The notes under the pieces are model-generated. The model did no database searches, was not told the origin of the DNA, and saw nothing but the letters and a program-made list of their open reading frames with translations. From Pseudomonadota bacterium (GTDB taxonomy: Bacteria > Pseudomonadota > Alphaproteobacteria > Rhizobiales > JAKPQE01), in the NCBI GenBank assembly GCA_029572955.1, contig JAKPQE010000088.1:1-64000 (forward strand): a DNA stretch of 64,000 bases, written 5' to 3'. This document shows, piece by piece, positions 35,647 to 45,513 of the stretch. Each line of letters opens with the position of its first letter. The first letter of the stretch is position 1. The position numbers were made by a program, and so were the translations under genes.

Positions 35647-36126
35647 TTGCGCAACCGTCGTCTCGCTCTTGGAGCTATCCTTGCCGCGGCGTTTGCCGGC
35701 GGCCTCGCGGCGCTGGATTCGGCGACGGCCGGCGAGCGCGTCACCGGTTACTGGATGTGCAAGGCCGGCGCCTGGATCATGAACGGCGATCCGGGCTATC
35801 CGATGCCGACGAAACCCTGCGGCTGGAAGGCCGAGATTCCGAAGGACGAGCCGACCTGCGCCCTGAAAGGCGGCGAGTGGCGCCGCTTCGGCCTCTCGCC
35901 ACGGCCGATCTGCGTGATGCCGGCGCGTGACGCCGGCAACGTCTGCGCCGACAATGGGGAATGCGAGGGGCTTTGCCTTGCCGACCTCGGCCGCGACGAG
36001 TTTTTCAACGAGGGCAACAGGCCGCCGATCGAGACCCGCGGCCGCTGCTCGAAGACCGTCCAGGTCGTCGGCTGCATCGCCCCGGTCGAGAAGGGGCTGG
36101 TGAAGCACCGGCTGTGTATCGATTGA
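35647..36126 (+). CDS. Secreted cysteine-rich protein (unknown function), TTG start
   Basis: 159 residues if translated from TTG 35647, which lies 5 bp after a GGGGGAGG ribosome site and directly begins a signal peptide (RNRRLALGAILAAAFAGG). The ATG at 35608 in the same frame would add 13 residues in front of it and has no ribosome site. The mature protein has ten Cys (YWMC, KPCGW, PTCALKGG, PICVMP, NVCADNGECEGLC, GRCSK, VGCIA, LCID), an even number that suits five disulfides in the periplasm. Trp- and Gly-rich N-terminus. Not recognised. No function is claimed. Confidence 0.72.
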   Translation: MRNRRLALGAILAAAFAGGLAALDSATAGERVTGYWMCKAGAWIMNGDPGYPMPTKPCGWKAEIPKDEPTCALKGGEWRRFGLSPRPICVMPARDAGNVCADNGECEGLCLADLGRDEFFNEGNRPPIETRGRCSKTVQVVGCIAPVEKGLVKHRLCID

Positions 36127-36376
36127 GGGGGCTGGTCGGTTGTTGTCCGATCACGGCGAACGGCATTGGCGGCAAGAGTCCAGGCAGATGTCCGATCCAG
36201 GGCGGACCTTCGGCCTTGTCGCATCGAACTACCGTTCCCCGCCCATGACGGCCGTCGAACGGACTCTTTTTGAGCGACGACGATCGGTTCAAGCTCTCCC
36301 CATCCCCCCTCGTCCCCTGCGCCCCGGCGTGCTATCTCCCGCGCGACGTCAATGATGATCGCTGCCGACAGGACCC

Positions 36377-38190
36377 ATGGCCCCGCCGCTTCTCCATCTT
36401 CGCAACATTCGTCTCGACCATGGCGGCCGGCCGCTGCTCGATGGTGCCGAGCTGTTCGTCGCTTTAGGTGAGCGGCTCTGCCTCGTCGGCCGCAACGGCT
36501 CGGGCAAGTCGACGCTCCTGAAGATCGCCGCCGGCATCATCGAGGCCGACAAGGGCGAGGTCTTCGTCCATCCCGGCGCGACCGTGCGCTACCTGCCGCA
36601 GGAGCCGGACCTTTCCGGCTTTTCGACGACGCTCGCCTTCGTCGAGGCCGGGCTCGCCCCCGGCGACGACCCGCACCGCGCCCGCTACCTGCTCGAGCAC
36701 CTCGGCCTCACCGGCGAGGAGGATCCGGCCAACCTTTCCGGCGGCGAGGCGCGCCGCGCCGCGCTCGCCCGCGTGCTCGCCCCCGAGCCCGACATCCTCC
36801 TCCTCGACGAGCCGACCAACCATCTCGACCTGCCGGCGATCGAATGGCTCGAGGACGAGCTGAAGCGCGGCCGCTCGGCCCTCGTCCTCATCAGCCACGA
36901 CCGCCGCTTCCTCGAAAACCTGTCGCGCGCCGTCGTCTGGCTCGATCGCGGCATCACCCGCCGGCTCGACCGCGGCTTTGCCGCCTTCGAGGGCTGGCGC
37001 GACGACGTCCTCGCCCGCGAGGAGGAAGAGCGCCACAAGCTCGACCGCAAGATCGTCATGGAGGAGGACTGGCTGCGCTATGGCGTGACGGCGCGGCGCA
37101 AGCGCAACGAGCGCCGCCTGCGCCTGCTCAACGAGATGCGCCAGAGCCGCCGCAGCGAGCGCCGCGCCGAGGGCACGGTGAAGATGGCCGCTTCCGAGAG
37201 CGAAGCCTCCGGCAAGCTCGTCATCGAGGCCGTCGGCGTCATGAAGAGCTATGACGGCCGGCCGATCGTCGCCGGCTTCTCGACCCGCATCCAGCGCGGC
37301 GACCGCGTCGGCATCGTCGGCCCAACGGCGCCGGCAAGACGACGCTGATCGAGCTCCTGACCGGCCAGCGCCCGCCCGATGCCGGCACGGTCAAGCTCGG
37401 CGCCAGCGTCACCTCGGTGAGCCTCGACCAGCGCCGCGAAAGCCTCGATCCGGCCGCCACGGTCGCCGAGACGCTGACCGGCGGGCGCGGCGACACGGTG
37501 ATGCTGCCGGACGGGCCGAAACACGTCATGAGCTACATGAAGGACTTCCTGTTCGAGCCGGCGCAGGCGCGCCAGCCGGTCTCGGCGCTCTCGGGCGGCG
37601 AGCGCGGCCGCCTGATGCTCGCCCGGGCGCTGGCCAAGCCCGCCAACCTCATCGTCCTCGACGAGCCGACCAACGACCTCGACATGGAAACCCTCGGTCT
37701 TCTCGAGGAAATGCTCGCCGACTATCCGGGCACGGTGCTCGTCGTCAGCCACGACCGCGATTTTCTCGACCGCGTGGTGACGAGCGTCGTCGTCTCGGAA
37801 GGCGCCGGCCGCTGGGTCGAATATGCCGGCGGCTATTCGGACATGCTTGCCCAGCGCGGCGCCGACGTCGCCGCGAGGGCCGCCGCGACCAGGCAGCCGA
37901 AGGCGAAGCCGGCCGAGGAGCCCGCCGCCGAGCGGCCGCAGAAGGAACAGAAGCGCCGCCTGACGATGAAGGAGATGGAGGCGCTGAAGACGCTGCCCGG
38001 CCGCATCGACAAGCTCCATGCCGAGATCGCCCGGCTCGACGCGGTCTTGGCCGACGCCGATCTCTATGCCCGCGATCCGGCCCGCTTCGAGAAGGCGGCG
38101 AAGGCCCATGACAAGGCCGCGGCCGAACTTGGCCAGGCCGAGGAGGAGTGGCTGCGCATCGAGATCCTGCGCGAGGAACTGGGGCTGTAG
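36377..38190 (+). pseudogene. ABC-F ATPase (Uup-type), frameshifted in the second Walker A
   Basis: Two reading frames together code one 604-residue ABC-F protein. The first (36377-37348) has a complete first ABC domain: VGRNGSGKSTLLKI, LSGGEARRAALA, LLLDEPTNHLD, LVLISHDRRF. In the second domain the Walker A should read GPNGAGKTTL, but a run of C at 37321-37323 has three C where four are needed, so the frame breaks at GIVGP. The second frame (from about 37324, open to 38190) resumes exactly with NGAGKTTL and continues to ALSGGERGRLML and VLDEPTNDLDMETLG. The C-terminal coiled helix is Uup-like. Either a sequencing error or a recent single-base loss. ABC-F proteins act on ribosomes, not in transport. 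Confidence 0.85.
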
Positions 38191-38207
38191 CGCTCCTTCG
38201 CGGGGAG

Positions 38208-38254
38208 CAGACGAAAGCGGCCGGAGCGGTTCCCCGTTCCGGCCGTTTCGTCTG
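38208..38254. terminator. Bidirectional terminator, long stem
   Basis: CAGACGAAA-(G)-CGGCCGGA pairs with TCCGGCCG-TTTCGTCTG: a 17-bp stem with one bulged G and a 12-base loop, lying between the converging ABC-F and chemoreceptor genes. Confidence 0.75.
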
Positions 38255-38271
38255 TCTGCGTGGTCGCAGGC

Positions 38272-40248
38272 CTACTCGGCCGCGACGACCCGCTCGATAT
38301 TCGCCTTCACGGCCGGCTCGGCGAAGCGCACGCCACCGGCCTTGCCGTCGGACCACACGGTCGTGCCGCTGCAGCAGTTGTCGCCGCCGACGACGCGCAC
38401 CTGCTTGCCGATATCGGCCGGCGACAGGCCCTCGATGCGGGCGCCACCCTGCGAGATGTCCTGGATCCGCACCTCGCGCTGCTTGCCGTCGACTTCCACG
38501 GTGGCCTGCCGGCTGACCGCGGTGCGGCGGAACTGGCGCCGGTCGAGTTCGGCGAAGTCCTCGTTGAGGATGTTGGAGAGGTCGTCGAGGCCGGCCAGAA
38601 CCTCGTGGCTCGCGTCGGTCAGCTTGCGCAGCTCGTCGATCGCCGCGTCGGTGTTGCCGGCGGCATGGGCGGCAAGGCAGGCCTTCGCCGTCGCATGCAC
38701 CCGGCGGTGCGGTTCGGCGAGGTTCTTGTAGGGCTCCAGTTCCTTGATCTGGGGCAGGCTGAGGGAATCGTACCACTTGCCGAGGCGGCAGTTGTGGTGG
38801 TCGGGCACGGCTCCGGTCTCCCAGTTGTCGCGGCCCATCAGCGTGTCGACGACGCGCTTGCGGAACAGCACGTGGTCGATCTTGGCCATCTCGCAGAGCG
38901 CCCGGTGCGAATCCGGCCGGAACCAGGTCTTGGCATTGTCCGAGAAGCGCGTGTTGCTCTCGTGCAGCTTGGTCGACATCACCCCGAGCAGGTCCTCGTT
39001 CTCGCCCGCCGTCGCGGCGACCTGATCGATGTTGCGGGCGATCTCGGCGCTGGTGTCCTTCTGCTGGTGCAGGATGCTGGAAATGTCGACCATGCGGTCG
39101 GAGACGTTGCGCACCTGGGTGGCGACGAGGTCCATCGTCTCGGCGGCGGTGGTGATCGCCTTGTCGCCCTCGGCGACCGCCGCGTTGGAGCGCTGCATGG
39201 TGGTGGTGATGACGCTCATGCCGTCGCGCAGCGAGGCGATGCGTCGGGCGATGTCCTCGGTCGATTTCGAGGTCTGGTTGGCAAGGCCCTTGACCTCCGA
39301 GGCAACGACCGCGAAGCCCTTGCCCATCTCGCCGGCGCGCGCCGCCTCGATCGTCGCGTTGAGGGCGAGAAGGTTGGTCTGCTCGGCGATGCCCTCGATG
39401 ACGCTGAGGATCTGGCCGATCTGTTCCGAGGCGCTCGACAGCTCGTCGACGCTCGCCGCCGTCTCCTCGACCGCGTCGGTGATGTTGAGCATTGCCTCGC
39501 GCACCTGCATGACCGCGTTGCGGCCGGCCGTCACGGTGCCGTCGGTCGAACGCGCATCCTCGGCCGCGCCCTCGCTGTTGCGCGAGATTTCCTCGACCGA
39601 GGCGACGAGTTCGGCCGCCGCCGAGGAAATCGTCTGGGCGTTCATCGAGACGGTGCGGGTGTTGCGGGCGAGATGGGCGAGCTCCAGCGCCACCTGGTTC
39701 ACGTCGGCGACCGAGCCGGCGAGGTTCTTCAGGTTGCGGAGGTCGCCCTCGCGGGTGACTTCGCGCTCCTTCTCGGCGAGAACGCCGCTCTCGTAGACCG
39801 AGTTCGAGAGGATCATGTCCATAAAGGTGCGCATGATCAGCGCCTGCAGCGCCTCGGCGATCTTGCCCGGGCGCATGCGGTATTTCGCGGTGACATGCGG
39901 GATGAGACGCACCAGCATCCAGGCATAGGCCGCCATGTACCAGCTCGACGACAGTTCGATGCGGGCGTGGGTCTTGCCGATCGAGACCGCGCGGGCCTCG
40001 TAATCGTCCGGCAGCCGGTCGCGGAACAGTACGTCCCAGTGCTCCATCTGCGCCGACTTCAGGTGTTCGACATGGCCGGCACCCTGGAATTTGCCGCCGA
40101 GTTCGGGGATGTCCTGGAGCAGGCCGTAGAAGTCGGACAGATGCTTCGGCATATGCCGGCTGATGTCCCGCCAGAGGGCTTCCGGCTTCTCGTTCATGAC
40201 GCCGGCCGACCGCATGAAGGCCATGATCTGGCTGATATTCTGATCCAT
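38272..40248 (-). CDS. Globin-coupled chemoreceptor with CZB and PilZ domains
   Basis: 658 residues, no membrane helix. Four domains in order: a globin-coupled sensor (about residues 10-155; [10 protein letters not shown] and [20 protein letters not shown] with the proximal haem His at 94); an MCP signalling domain (about 200-440; [19 protein letters not shown] at the tip, then [12 protein letters not shown]); a CZB zinc domain (about 455-560; His459, Cys487 in [10 protein letters not shown], His514, His518); and a PilZ domain (about 570-655; RRQFRR and DISQGGARI match the RxxxR and [D/N]xSxxG c-di-GMP motifs). It should sense oxygen through haem, zinc or oxidants through CZB, and cyclic di-GMP through PilZ, and steer swimming. 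Confidence 0.93.
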   Translation of the reverse strand: MDQNISQIMAFMRSAGVMNEKPEALWRDISRHMPKHLSDFYGLLQDIPELGGKFQGAGHVEHLKSAQMEHWDVLFRDRLPDDYEARAVSIGKTHARIELSSSWYMAAYAWMLVRLIPHVTAKYRMRPGKIAEALQALIMRTFMDMILSNSVYESGVLAEKEREVTREGDLRNLKNLAGSVADVNQVALELAHLARNTRTVSMNAQTISSAAAELVASVEEISRNSEGAAEDARSTDGTVTAGRNAVMQVREAMLNITDAVEETAASVDELSSASEQIGQILSVIEGIAEQTNLLALNATIEAARAGEMGKGFAVVASEVKGLANQTSKSTEDIARRIASLRDGMSVITTTMQRSNAAVAEGDKAITTAAETMDLVATQVRNVSDRMVDISSILHQQKDTSAEIARNIDQVAATAGENEDLLGVMSTKLHESNTRFSDNAKTWFRPDSHRALCEMAKIDHVLFRKRVVDTLMGRDNWETGAVPDHHNCRLGKWYDSLSLPQIKELEPYKNLAEPHRRVHATAKACLAAHAAGNTDAAIDELRKLTDASHEVLAGLDDLSNILNEDFAELDRRQFRRTAVSRQATVEVDGKQREVRIQDISQGGARIEGLSPADIGKQVRVVGGDNCCSGTTVWSDGKAGGVRFAEPAVKANIERVVAAE

Positions 40249-40488
40249 TGGCTGACTGCCCCGTTGGATTTTTCTCAGGTCAAGGACCGCATGCAGGACG
40301 CGGCGGCGCCGACATGACGTCTTGTCTTGTTCGGAAGGCTAGGTCGCCAATACTAACGAGTGGTTATTGACCGCTTGACGTCGGCTAGGAATTACACCGG
40401 CTGAACTGTTTTCCCGGCCGTATTTCGCAAGGAAATAGTTGCGTTTGAAATCAAGTAAATGTGGCGAGGCAAAGGTTTTCGTCCCGCC

Positions 40489-43400
40489 TCAGCCGACGAG
40501 GCCGCGGTCGACGACTTGCAGGCGACTGCGCCCGTTGCTTTGCTTCTCGATGCGGACCTGCACCGGGATACGCTCGTGCATCGCCTCGACATGGCTGATC
40601 ACGCCGACGCGCCGTCCGCGGCTCTGCAGCGCTTCGAGCGCCTCGATCGCGGTGCCGAGCGAGCGCGCGTCGAGCGATCCGAAGCCCTCGTCGATGAAGA
40701 GGGTGTCGACGAAGCCGGCACGACCGTCGAGCGCGGCAAGGGCGAGCGCCAGCGCCAGCGAGGCGAGGAACCTCTCGCCGCCCGAAAGCGACTGGGTCGA
40801 GCGCACCTCGTCGCCCATGTCGTGGTCGATGACCATCAGGCCGAGTTCGCCGGCGCCGGTTCGCTCCAGCCCGTAGCGCGGGTTGAGGGTCGAGAGCTGC
40901 TGGCTGGCGAGCGCCACCAGCATGTCGAGCGTCACCCCTTGCGCGAATTTGCGGAACTTGGTGCCGTCGGCGGCCCCGATGGCGGCATCGACCGCGGCCC
41001 AGACCTCGTGCTCGGCGGCGAGCCGCTCGCCGTCGCGGGCAAGCGTCTCGGCCTTCGCCCGCGCCTCGGCGTCGCGCCGCCGCGCCTCGCGGATCTCGCC
41101 GGCCCGCTCGCCGAGGCCGGCGACCGCCTCGTCGATACCGGCAAGTTCGGCCTGCGCCGCCTCGGCCGCGATCTCGGGGGCGGGCAGGGCGGCATGGGCC
41201 GCCTGGCGGGCGCCGGCGCTCGCCATCACCGCCTCGGCCCGGGTCACCGCGTCGTCGAGGGTCCTGAGGCGGGCGCGAAGGGCAGGCGCTTCCTCGCGCC
41301 CGGCGGCGATCAGCGCGACGGCCGCCTCGCGGCCGAGCCCGGCGGCGGCGAGCGCCGCGCCGGCCCGTGTCTGCGCCTCGCCTTCGGCCGCCACCGCCTC
41401 GATGCGTCCCGTCTCGGCCCGGGCCGCCTCGTCGCGGGCGGCGGCAAGGCCGGCTTCCGCCCGGGTCTTCGTCTCGTCGGCGACCCGCCGCGCCTCCTCC
41501 GCATCGAGGGTCGCCTGATGCAGCCGGCGGCGCACGACGGCAGTCGCCTCGCCACCGAAGACCTCGGCCCGCTCGGCGGCGATGCCGGCCCGCTCGGCCT
41601 CCGCCTGCGCCAGCCGTGTCGCGGCGCCCTCTGCGACCTCGCCCTGATGCCGTGCCGCTTCGGTGGCTTGCGCGAGGTCGCGTTCGAGGCCGCGCAGTGC
41701 CCCGTCGGCGGCGAGCCGCTGCGCCGAAAGCGCCTCGTACTCCGAGACGCCAGCCTCGAGACGGGCAAGCGCCGCGGCCGGGTCGGCAAGGATGACCGCC
41801 GGCGCCTCGCCGCGCTGGGCAAAGAAGCGGACGAGCGCCGACCGCGCCTCCGCCTCGCGCTCGCGGCGGCCGTCGCGTTCCTTCTCGGCCGCAACCGAGG
41901 CCGTCTGCCGGCGCGCGAATTCGTCCTGGGCCGCCGCAGCCGCGCCGCGCAGCTGCGCGAGGCGATCGCCGGCGCGGTCCGCCTCGCTCCGCAGTCGCCC
42001 CGTCTCCGCTTCGAGGCGTGCGATCTCGTCGAGGCGGGCCGCTGTCGCGGCGGTTGTCTCGGCGAGAGCGCGTCGCAGCGCGGCAAGGCTTGTAGCAGCC
42101 TCGTCCGCCCCGAGAGGGCCGGGTTCGAGGCCGGCGGCGATCGCCCTTTCGGCAAGGGTTGCCGCGACCGCCGGGAACGCCTCTGCGCCGGCGTCGCGGC
42201 GCTGCCGCGCGGTCTCCTCGGCGCGTGCCGCGGTCTCGGCCCGCGCTTGCCCCCCGGCGAGCGCCCGTTCGGCGGCAAGGTGACGTTTCTGCGCCTCGGC
42301 AAGGTCGGTATCTGCCGCCTTTCGCGCCGCGCCGAGTTTTTCGGCAAGGCCGTCGAGGGCGCTTGCCTCATGAAGGACGTGGTCGCGCGCGCCGCAGACC
42401 GGGCAGGGTTCGCCATCGACGAGCTCGGCCCGGAGGCGCGCCGCCGCGTCGGAGGCCGCCGCTTCGGCGAGCGCCGCGCCGCTGCGTGCCTCGAGCGCCC
42501 GCGCCTCGGCCGTGGCCAAAGCCTGGGCCGCCGCCTCGGCTTCGCTCGTCGCCGCCGCCAGCGCCGCGGCGGCGCCGGTCCGCTCGGCGATGGCGCCTGC
42601 AAGCTCGGTCTCGGCGCGCCGCAGATCGCCCAGCAGCCTTTCGGCCTCGGCAAGGGCGGTGGCGGCAAGGCCGAGCCGGTCGCGGGCGGCGCGCGTCGCC
42701 GCGGCATCGAGCGCGCCGAGCTCCCGCTCGGCATCGCTGAGGTTTGCCCGCGCCGTGGCGATCGCCGCCTCATCGGCGGCAATTGCGGCTTTCAGCGTCT
42801 CGTGCCGGGTCGCGGCATCGGCCGCCGCAGTGGCAGCCGCGCCGGCGGTGGTCTCGGCCGCGACGCGCCGCTCGTGCGCCGCCCCGGCGCCGGCGACGAT
42901 CTCGCGCGCTTCGTCGATGCGCCCCGCCATGCCGGCAAGGGCAGCCCGTGCCGCGAGCGCTTCGGTGAGCCGCACGAGGTTCGCCCGACAAGCATCGAGC
43001 TGCGTCTTCGTTGCCGCCAGCCTGGCGTCGGCCTCGGCGCGTGCCGTCCTCGCCGTCCCGGCGGCATCGGTCGCGCGTTCGACGGCACCGACAGCGCCGT
43101 CGAGCCGGGTATCGAGCCGGGCGGCCTGATCGAGCGTCGGCCCGGCCTCGCGGTAGCTCTCGGCCGCCGCATGATGCGCCTCGAGCGCCGCGCCGGCCGC
43201 CTCGGTCGCCTCGGCGAGCGTCGTCTCCGCCGCGGTGACGGCGCCGGCCGCTTCCGCCGCGCGGCCCCGCGCCTTTGCCCCTGCCGCGATCGCCCGCCTT
43301 TCGGCGTCGAGCACCGGGGCAAGGCCGGCAGCGGCCTCGATGGCGGCAAGGCGTACCCGATCCCCGTCCGCTTCGGTATGGGCAGCTTTCGCCGCATCGA

Positions 43401-44235
43401 GCGCGTCGCCGGCGCCGGCAAGCTCGGCCGCGAGCGCCGCGCTCTTGGCGTGATGATCGAGGATGGCGGCAAGATCCGCGCGTCGGGTGGCGTGGCCGCG
43501 CCGGGCATCTTCGATCGAGGTTGCTTCCTCGGCGAGCGCTGCCCGCGCCGTCTCGTCCATCAGGCCGAGCGCCTCGCGCCGGCGCGACAGTTCATCGAGG
43601 CCGGCGCGCAGCTCGCGCCGGATGTCGAACACCCGCTTCGAAACCCGGGCATAGATCTCGGTGCCGGTGACCTTTTCGAGAAGGTCGGCGCGGTCGCGGT
43701 CCTCGGCCTTGAGGAAGGCGTCGAACTCGCCCTGGGCCAGCAGCACCGTGCGCCGGAACTCGTCGAAGGTGAGGCCGATCCGGCGCACCACTTCCGCCTC
43801 GACCTCGCGGATGCCGGCGGCGATCGGCTCGCCGGCATCGTCGAGGATCGCCCGTTCCACCTTCTGCAGCCGCCCGTCCGGCCGGGCCCGCGCCCGGCGC
43901 ACCGCCCAGGTGGCGGTCAGCCGCTCGCCGCCGACCTCGAAATCGACCTCGGCGCGGCCCTCGACGGCGCCCCGGCGCAGGATCGAGACCGGCGCGCTCG
44001 AACTGATCGTGTCCTCGCCGACGTCGCGGATCGCATCGGCGCGGCCGTCGCGCAGCCGCGGCACGGCGCCGTAAAGGGCAAGGCAGAGGGCGTCGAGCAC
44101 CGTCGACTTGCCGGCGCCGGTCTCGCCGGTGATCGCGAAGATGCCCGCCCCGGCGAGCGGCTCGTCGGAGAAATCGATGGCGAAATCGCCGGCAAGGCTC
44201 GCGAGATTGCGGCCGCGGATGGCAAGGAGCCTCAT
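40489..44235 (-). CDS. sbcC: Exonuclease subunit SbcC (SMC-like ATPase)
   Basis: 1248 residues. The N-terminus RLLAIRGRNLASLAGDFAID and ITGETGAGKSTVLDALCLAL hold the Walker A; the C-terminus TQSLSGGERFLASLALALAL and LFIDEGFGSLD are the ABC signature and Walker B. Between them are two long coiled coils with a zinc hook near residue 610 (GEPCPVCGARDHVLH, CxxC), which joins two SbcC molecules. With SbcD it cuts hairpins and broken ends in DNA and removes protein-blocked ends. ATG 44235 overlaps the sbcD stop by 4 bp (ATGA). The frame stays open upstream inside sbcD; that is a shadow. Confidence 0.95.
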   Translation of the reverse strand: MRLLAIRGRNLASLAGDFAIDFSDEPLAGAGIFAITGETGAGKSTVLDALCLALYGAVPRLRDGRADAIRDVGEDTISSSAPVSILRRGAVEGRAEVDFEVGGERLTATWAVRRARARPDGRLQKVERAILDDAGEPIAAGIREVEAEVVRRIGLTFDEFRRTVLLAQGEFDAFLKAEDRDRADLLEKVTGTEIYARVSKRVFDIRRELRAGLDELSRRREALGLMDETARAALAEEATSIEDARRGHATRRADLAAILDHHAKSAALAAELAGAGDALDAAKAAHTEADGDRVRLAAIEAAAGLAPVLDAERRAIAAGAKARGRAAEAAGAVTAAETTLAEATEAAGAALEAHHAAAESYREAGPTLDQAARLDTRLDGAVGAVERATDAAGTARTARAEADARLAATKTQLDACRANLVRLTEALAARAALAGMAGRIDEAREIVAGAGAAHERRVAAETTAGAAATAAADAATRHETLKAAIAADEAAIATARANLSDAERELGALDAAATRAARDRLGLAATALAEAERLLGDLRRAETELAGAIAERTGAAAALAAATSEAEAAAQALATAEARALEARSGAALAEAAASDAAARLRAELVDGEPCPVCGARDHVLHEASALDGLAEKLGAARKAADTDLAEAQKRHLAAERALAGGQARAETAARAEETARQRRDAGAEAFPAVAATLAERAIAAGLEPGPLGADEAATSLAALRRALAETTAATAARLDEIARLEAETGRLRSEADRAGDRLAQLRGAAAAAQDEFARRQTASVAAEKERDGRREREAEARSALVRFFAQRGEAPAVILADPAAALARLEAGVSEYEALSAQRLAADGALRGLERDLAQATEAARHQGEVAEGAATRLAQAEAERAGIAAERAEVFGGEATAVVRRRLHQATLDAEEARRVADETKTRAEAGLAAARDEAARAETGRIEAVAAEGEAQTRAGAALAAAGLGREAAVALIAAGREEAPALRARLRTLDDAVTRAEAVMASAGARQAAHAALPAPEIAAEAAQAELAGIDEAVAGLGERAGEIREARRRDAEARAKAETLARDGERLAAEHEVWAAVDAAIGAADGTKFRKFAQGVTLDMLVALASQQLSTLNPRYGLERTGAGELGLMVIDHDMGDEVRSTQSLSGGERFLASLALALALAALDGRAGFVDTLFIDEGFGSLDARSLGTAIEALEALQSRGRRVGVISHVEAMHERIPVQVRIEKQSNGRSRLQVVDRGLVG

Positions 44236-45470
44236 GTCGCCGCCTCCTCGAGCGCCCGGGCGAACGCGGCGAGATGGGCGGCCTCCGGCTCGGTGCCGTG
44301 CGCGGCGCGGAAGGCGGCGCGGAAAAGGTCCTCCGGCGCGCAGTCGGCGAGCCGCACCGGCACCGCCGCCGGCGTCGCGACCTCGGCCTGCGGCCGTGCG
44401 ACGTCGATCGCGACGATGCGCACCGGATAGTCGGCGGCGATCTCGTCGACCATCGCGTGGAGCGTCGGCGCCGGGCCGTCGAGCGCGATCATCACCTGAA
44501 CGAAGGGCCGGTCGCGTTCGGCAAGGTCGCTGTCGAGGGCGAGCGCGGCGAAGGCCTCGGCAAGCCCGTCCGGGGCGACGCGACCGGTCGCGGGTACGCG
44601 CAGGAATTCGACCGGGCGCGGGATCTCGAGATGCTCGGCGTCTACCGTGCCGGCGTCGAGGGTGACGAGGCTGACGCCGTGCCGGTAGCCCTGTTCGGCC
44701 GCCGACATCGGGAACGGCGCGCCGGCATAGCGGATGGTGTCGCGGCCGACCGGCTGCGGCTTGTGGAGGTGGCCGAGGGCGACATAGGCGAGCGTCCCGG
44801 GAAAGACCGAGGCCGGCACCGCGTGCTCGCCGCCGACGAGGATGCGCCGCTCGCTCGCCGATTCGGAGAGCGCCGCGCCGCCGACATGGAGATGGCCGGT
44901 GGCGACGAGCGGCAGATCGCCGATCGCGGCCCGCGCCGCCTCGACATGGGTGGCATAGACCCGCGCGACGGCGGCGGCGATCGGCGAGGGCGCGCCCGCC
45001 TCGGGCGCCGCGCCGAGCCCCGGCAGGTCGGCGGCCCTGAGATAGGGGATGGCGAGGACGCAAGCGCCGACATCGCCGGCGGCGTCGGTGATCGGCACGA
45101 GATGGCGGGAAAGGTCCGGCGCCGCGTCGCGGGCCCGGACCGAGCCGACGGCGTGCACGCCGGCGCGGGCATAGAGGGCGCGCGGCACCTCGATTCGGCC
45201 GGCCGAATCGTGATTGCCGGCAACGAGCACGGTGGTGAGCGAGGGCCGGGCCGCCTTCAGCCGGTCGAGCGTCTCGATCAGCAGCCGTTCGGCATCGGCC
45301 GAGGGGTTCTGGTGGTCGAAGATGTCGCCGGCAACGACGAGGCCGTCGACCTCGCGCTCGGCGACGATCGCAACGAGCGCGTCGAAGAAGCGGGCATGCT
45401 CGTGGGCGCGGTCCCAGCCCGCGAGCTGGTGCCCGAGATGCCAGTCGGCAGTGTGCAGGAGGCGGATCAT
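44232..45470 (-). CDS. sbcD: Exonuclease subunit SbcD (Mre11-like nuclease)
   Basis: 412 residues. Metallophosphatase motifs in order: LLHTADWHLGHQ, VVAGDIFDHQNPSADAERL, VLVAGNHDSAGRI, ATGHLHVGG and LGHLHKPQ, giving the two Mn ligands. The C-terminal capping domain follows (EIPRPVEFLRVP). It is the nuclease partner of SbcC and is translated first. ATG 45470 directly begins the MIRLLHTADWHLGH signature. It lies 43 bp past the end of the soeC gene and probably has its own promoter there or shares the upstream transcript. Confidence 0.95.
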   Translation of the reverse strand: MIRLLHTADWHLGHQLAGWDRAHEHARFFDALVAIVAEREVDGLVVAGDIFDHQNPSADAERLLIETLDRLKAARPSLTTVLVAGNHDSAGRIEVPRALYARAGVHAVGSVRARDAAPDLSRHLVPITDAAGDVGACVLAIPYLRAADLPGLGAAPEAGAPSPIAAAVARVYATHVEAARAAIGDLPLVATGHLHVGGAALSESASERRILVGGEHAVPASVFPGTLAYVALGHLHKPQPVGRDTIRYAGAPFPMSAAEQGYRHGVSLVTLDAGTVDAEHLEIPRPVEFLRVPATGRVAPDGLAEAFAALALDSDLAERDRPFVQVMIALDGPAPTLHAMVDEIAADYPVRIVAIDVARPQAEVATPAAVPVRLADCAPEDLFRAAFRAAHGTEPEAAHLAAFARALEEAAT

Positions 45471-45513
45471 CGCCTCCCGTGTCTGCCGCTTTGGCGCCCC
45501 GACTGCAATCCTT

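Noticed and set aside
40459-44430. A 1323-codon plus-strand frame opposite sbcC
   Set aside because: Low-complexity Arg/Gly/Ala product, no start signal, while sbcC has full Walker A, zinc hook and Walker B.
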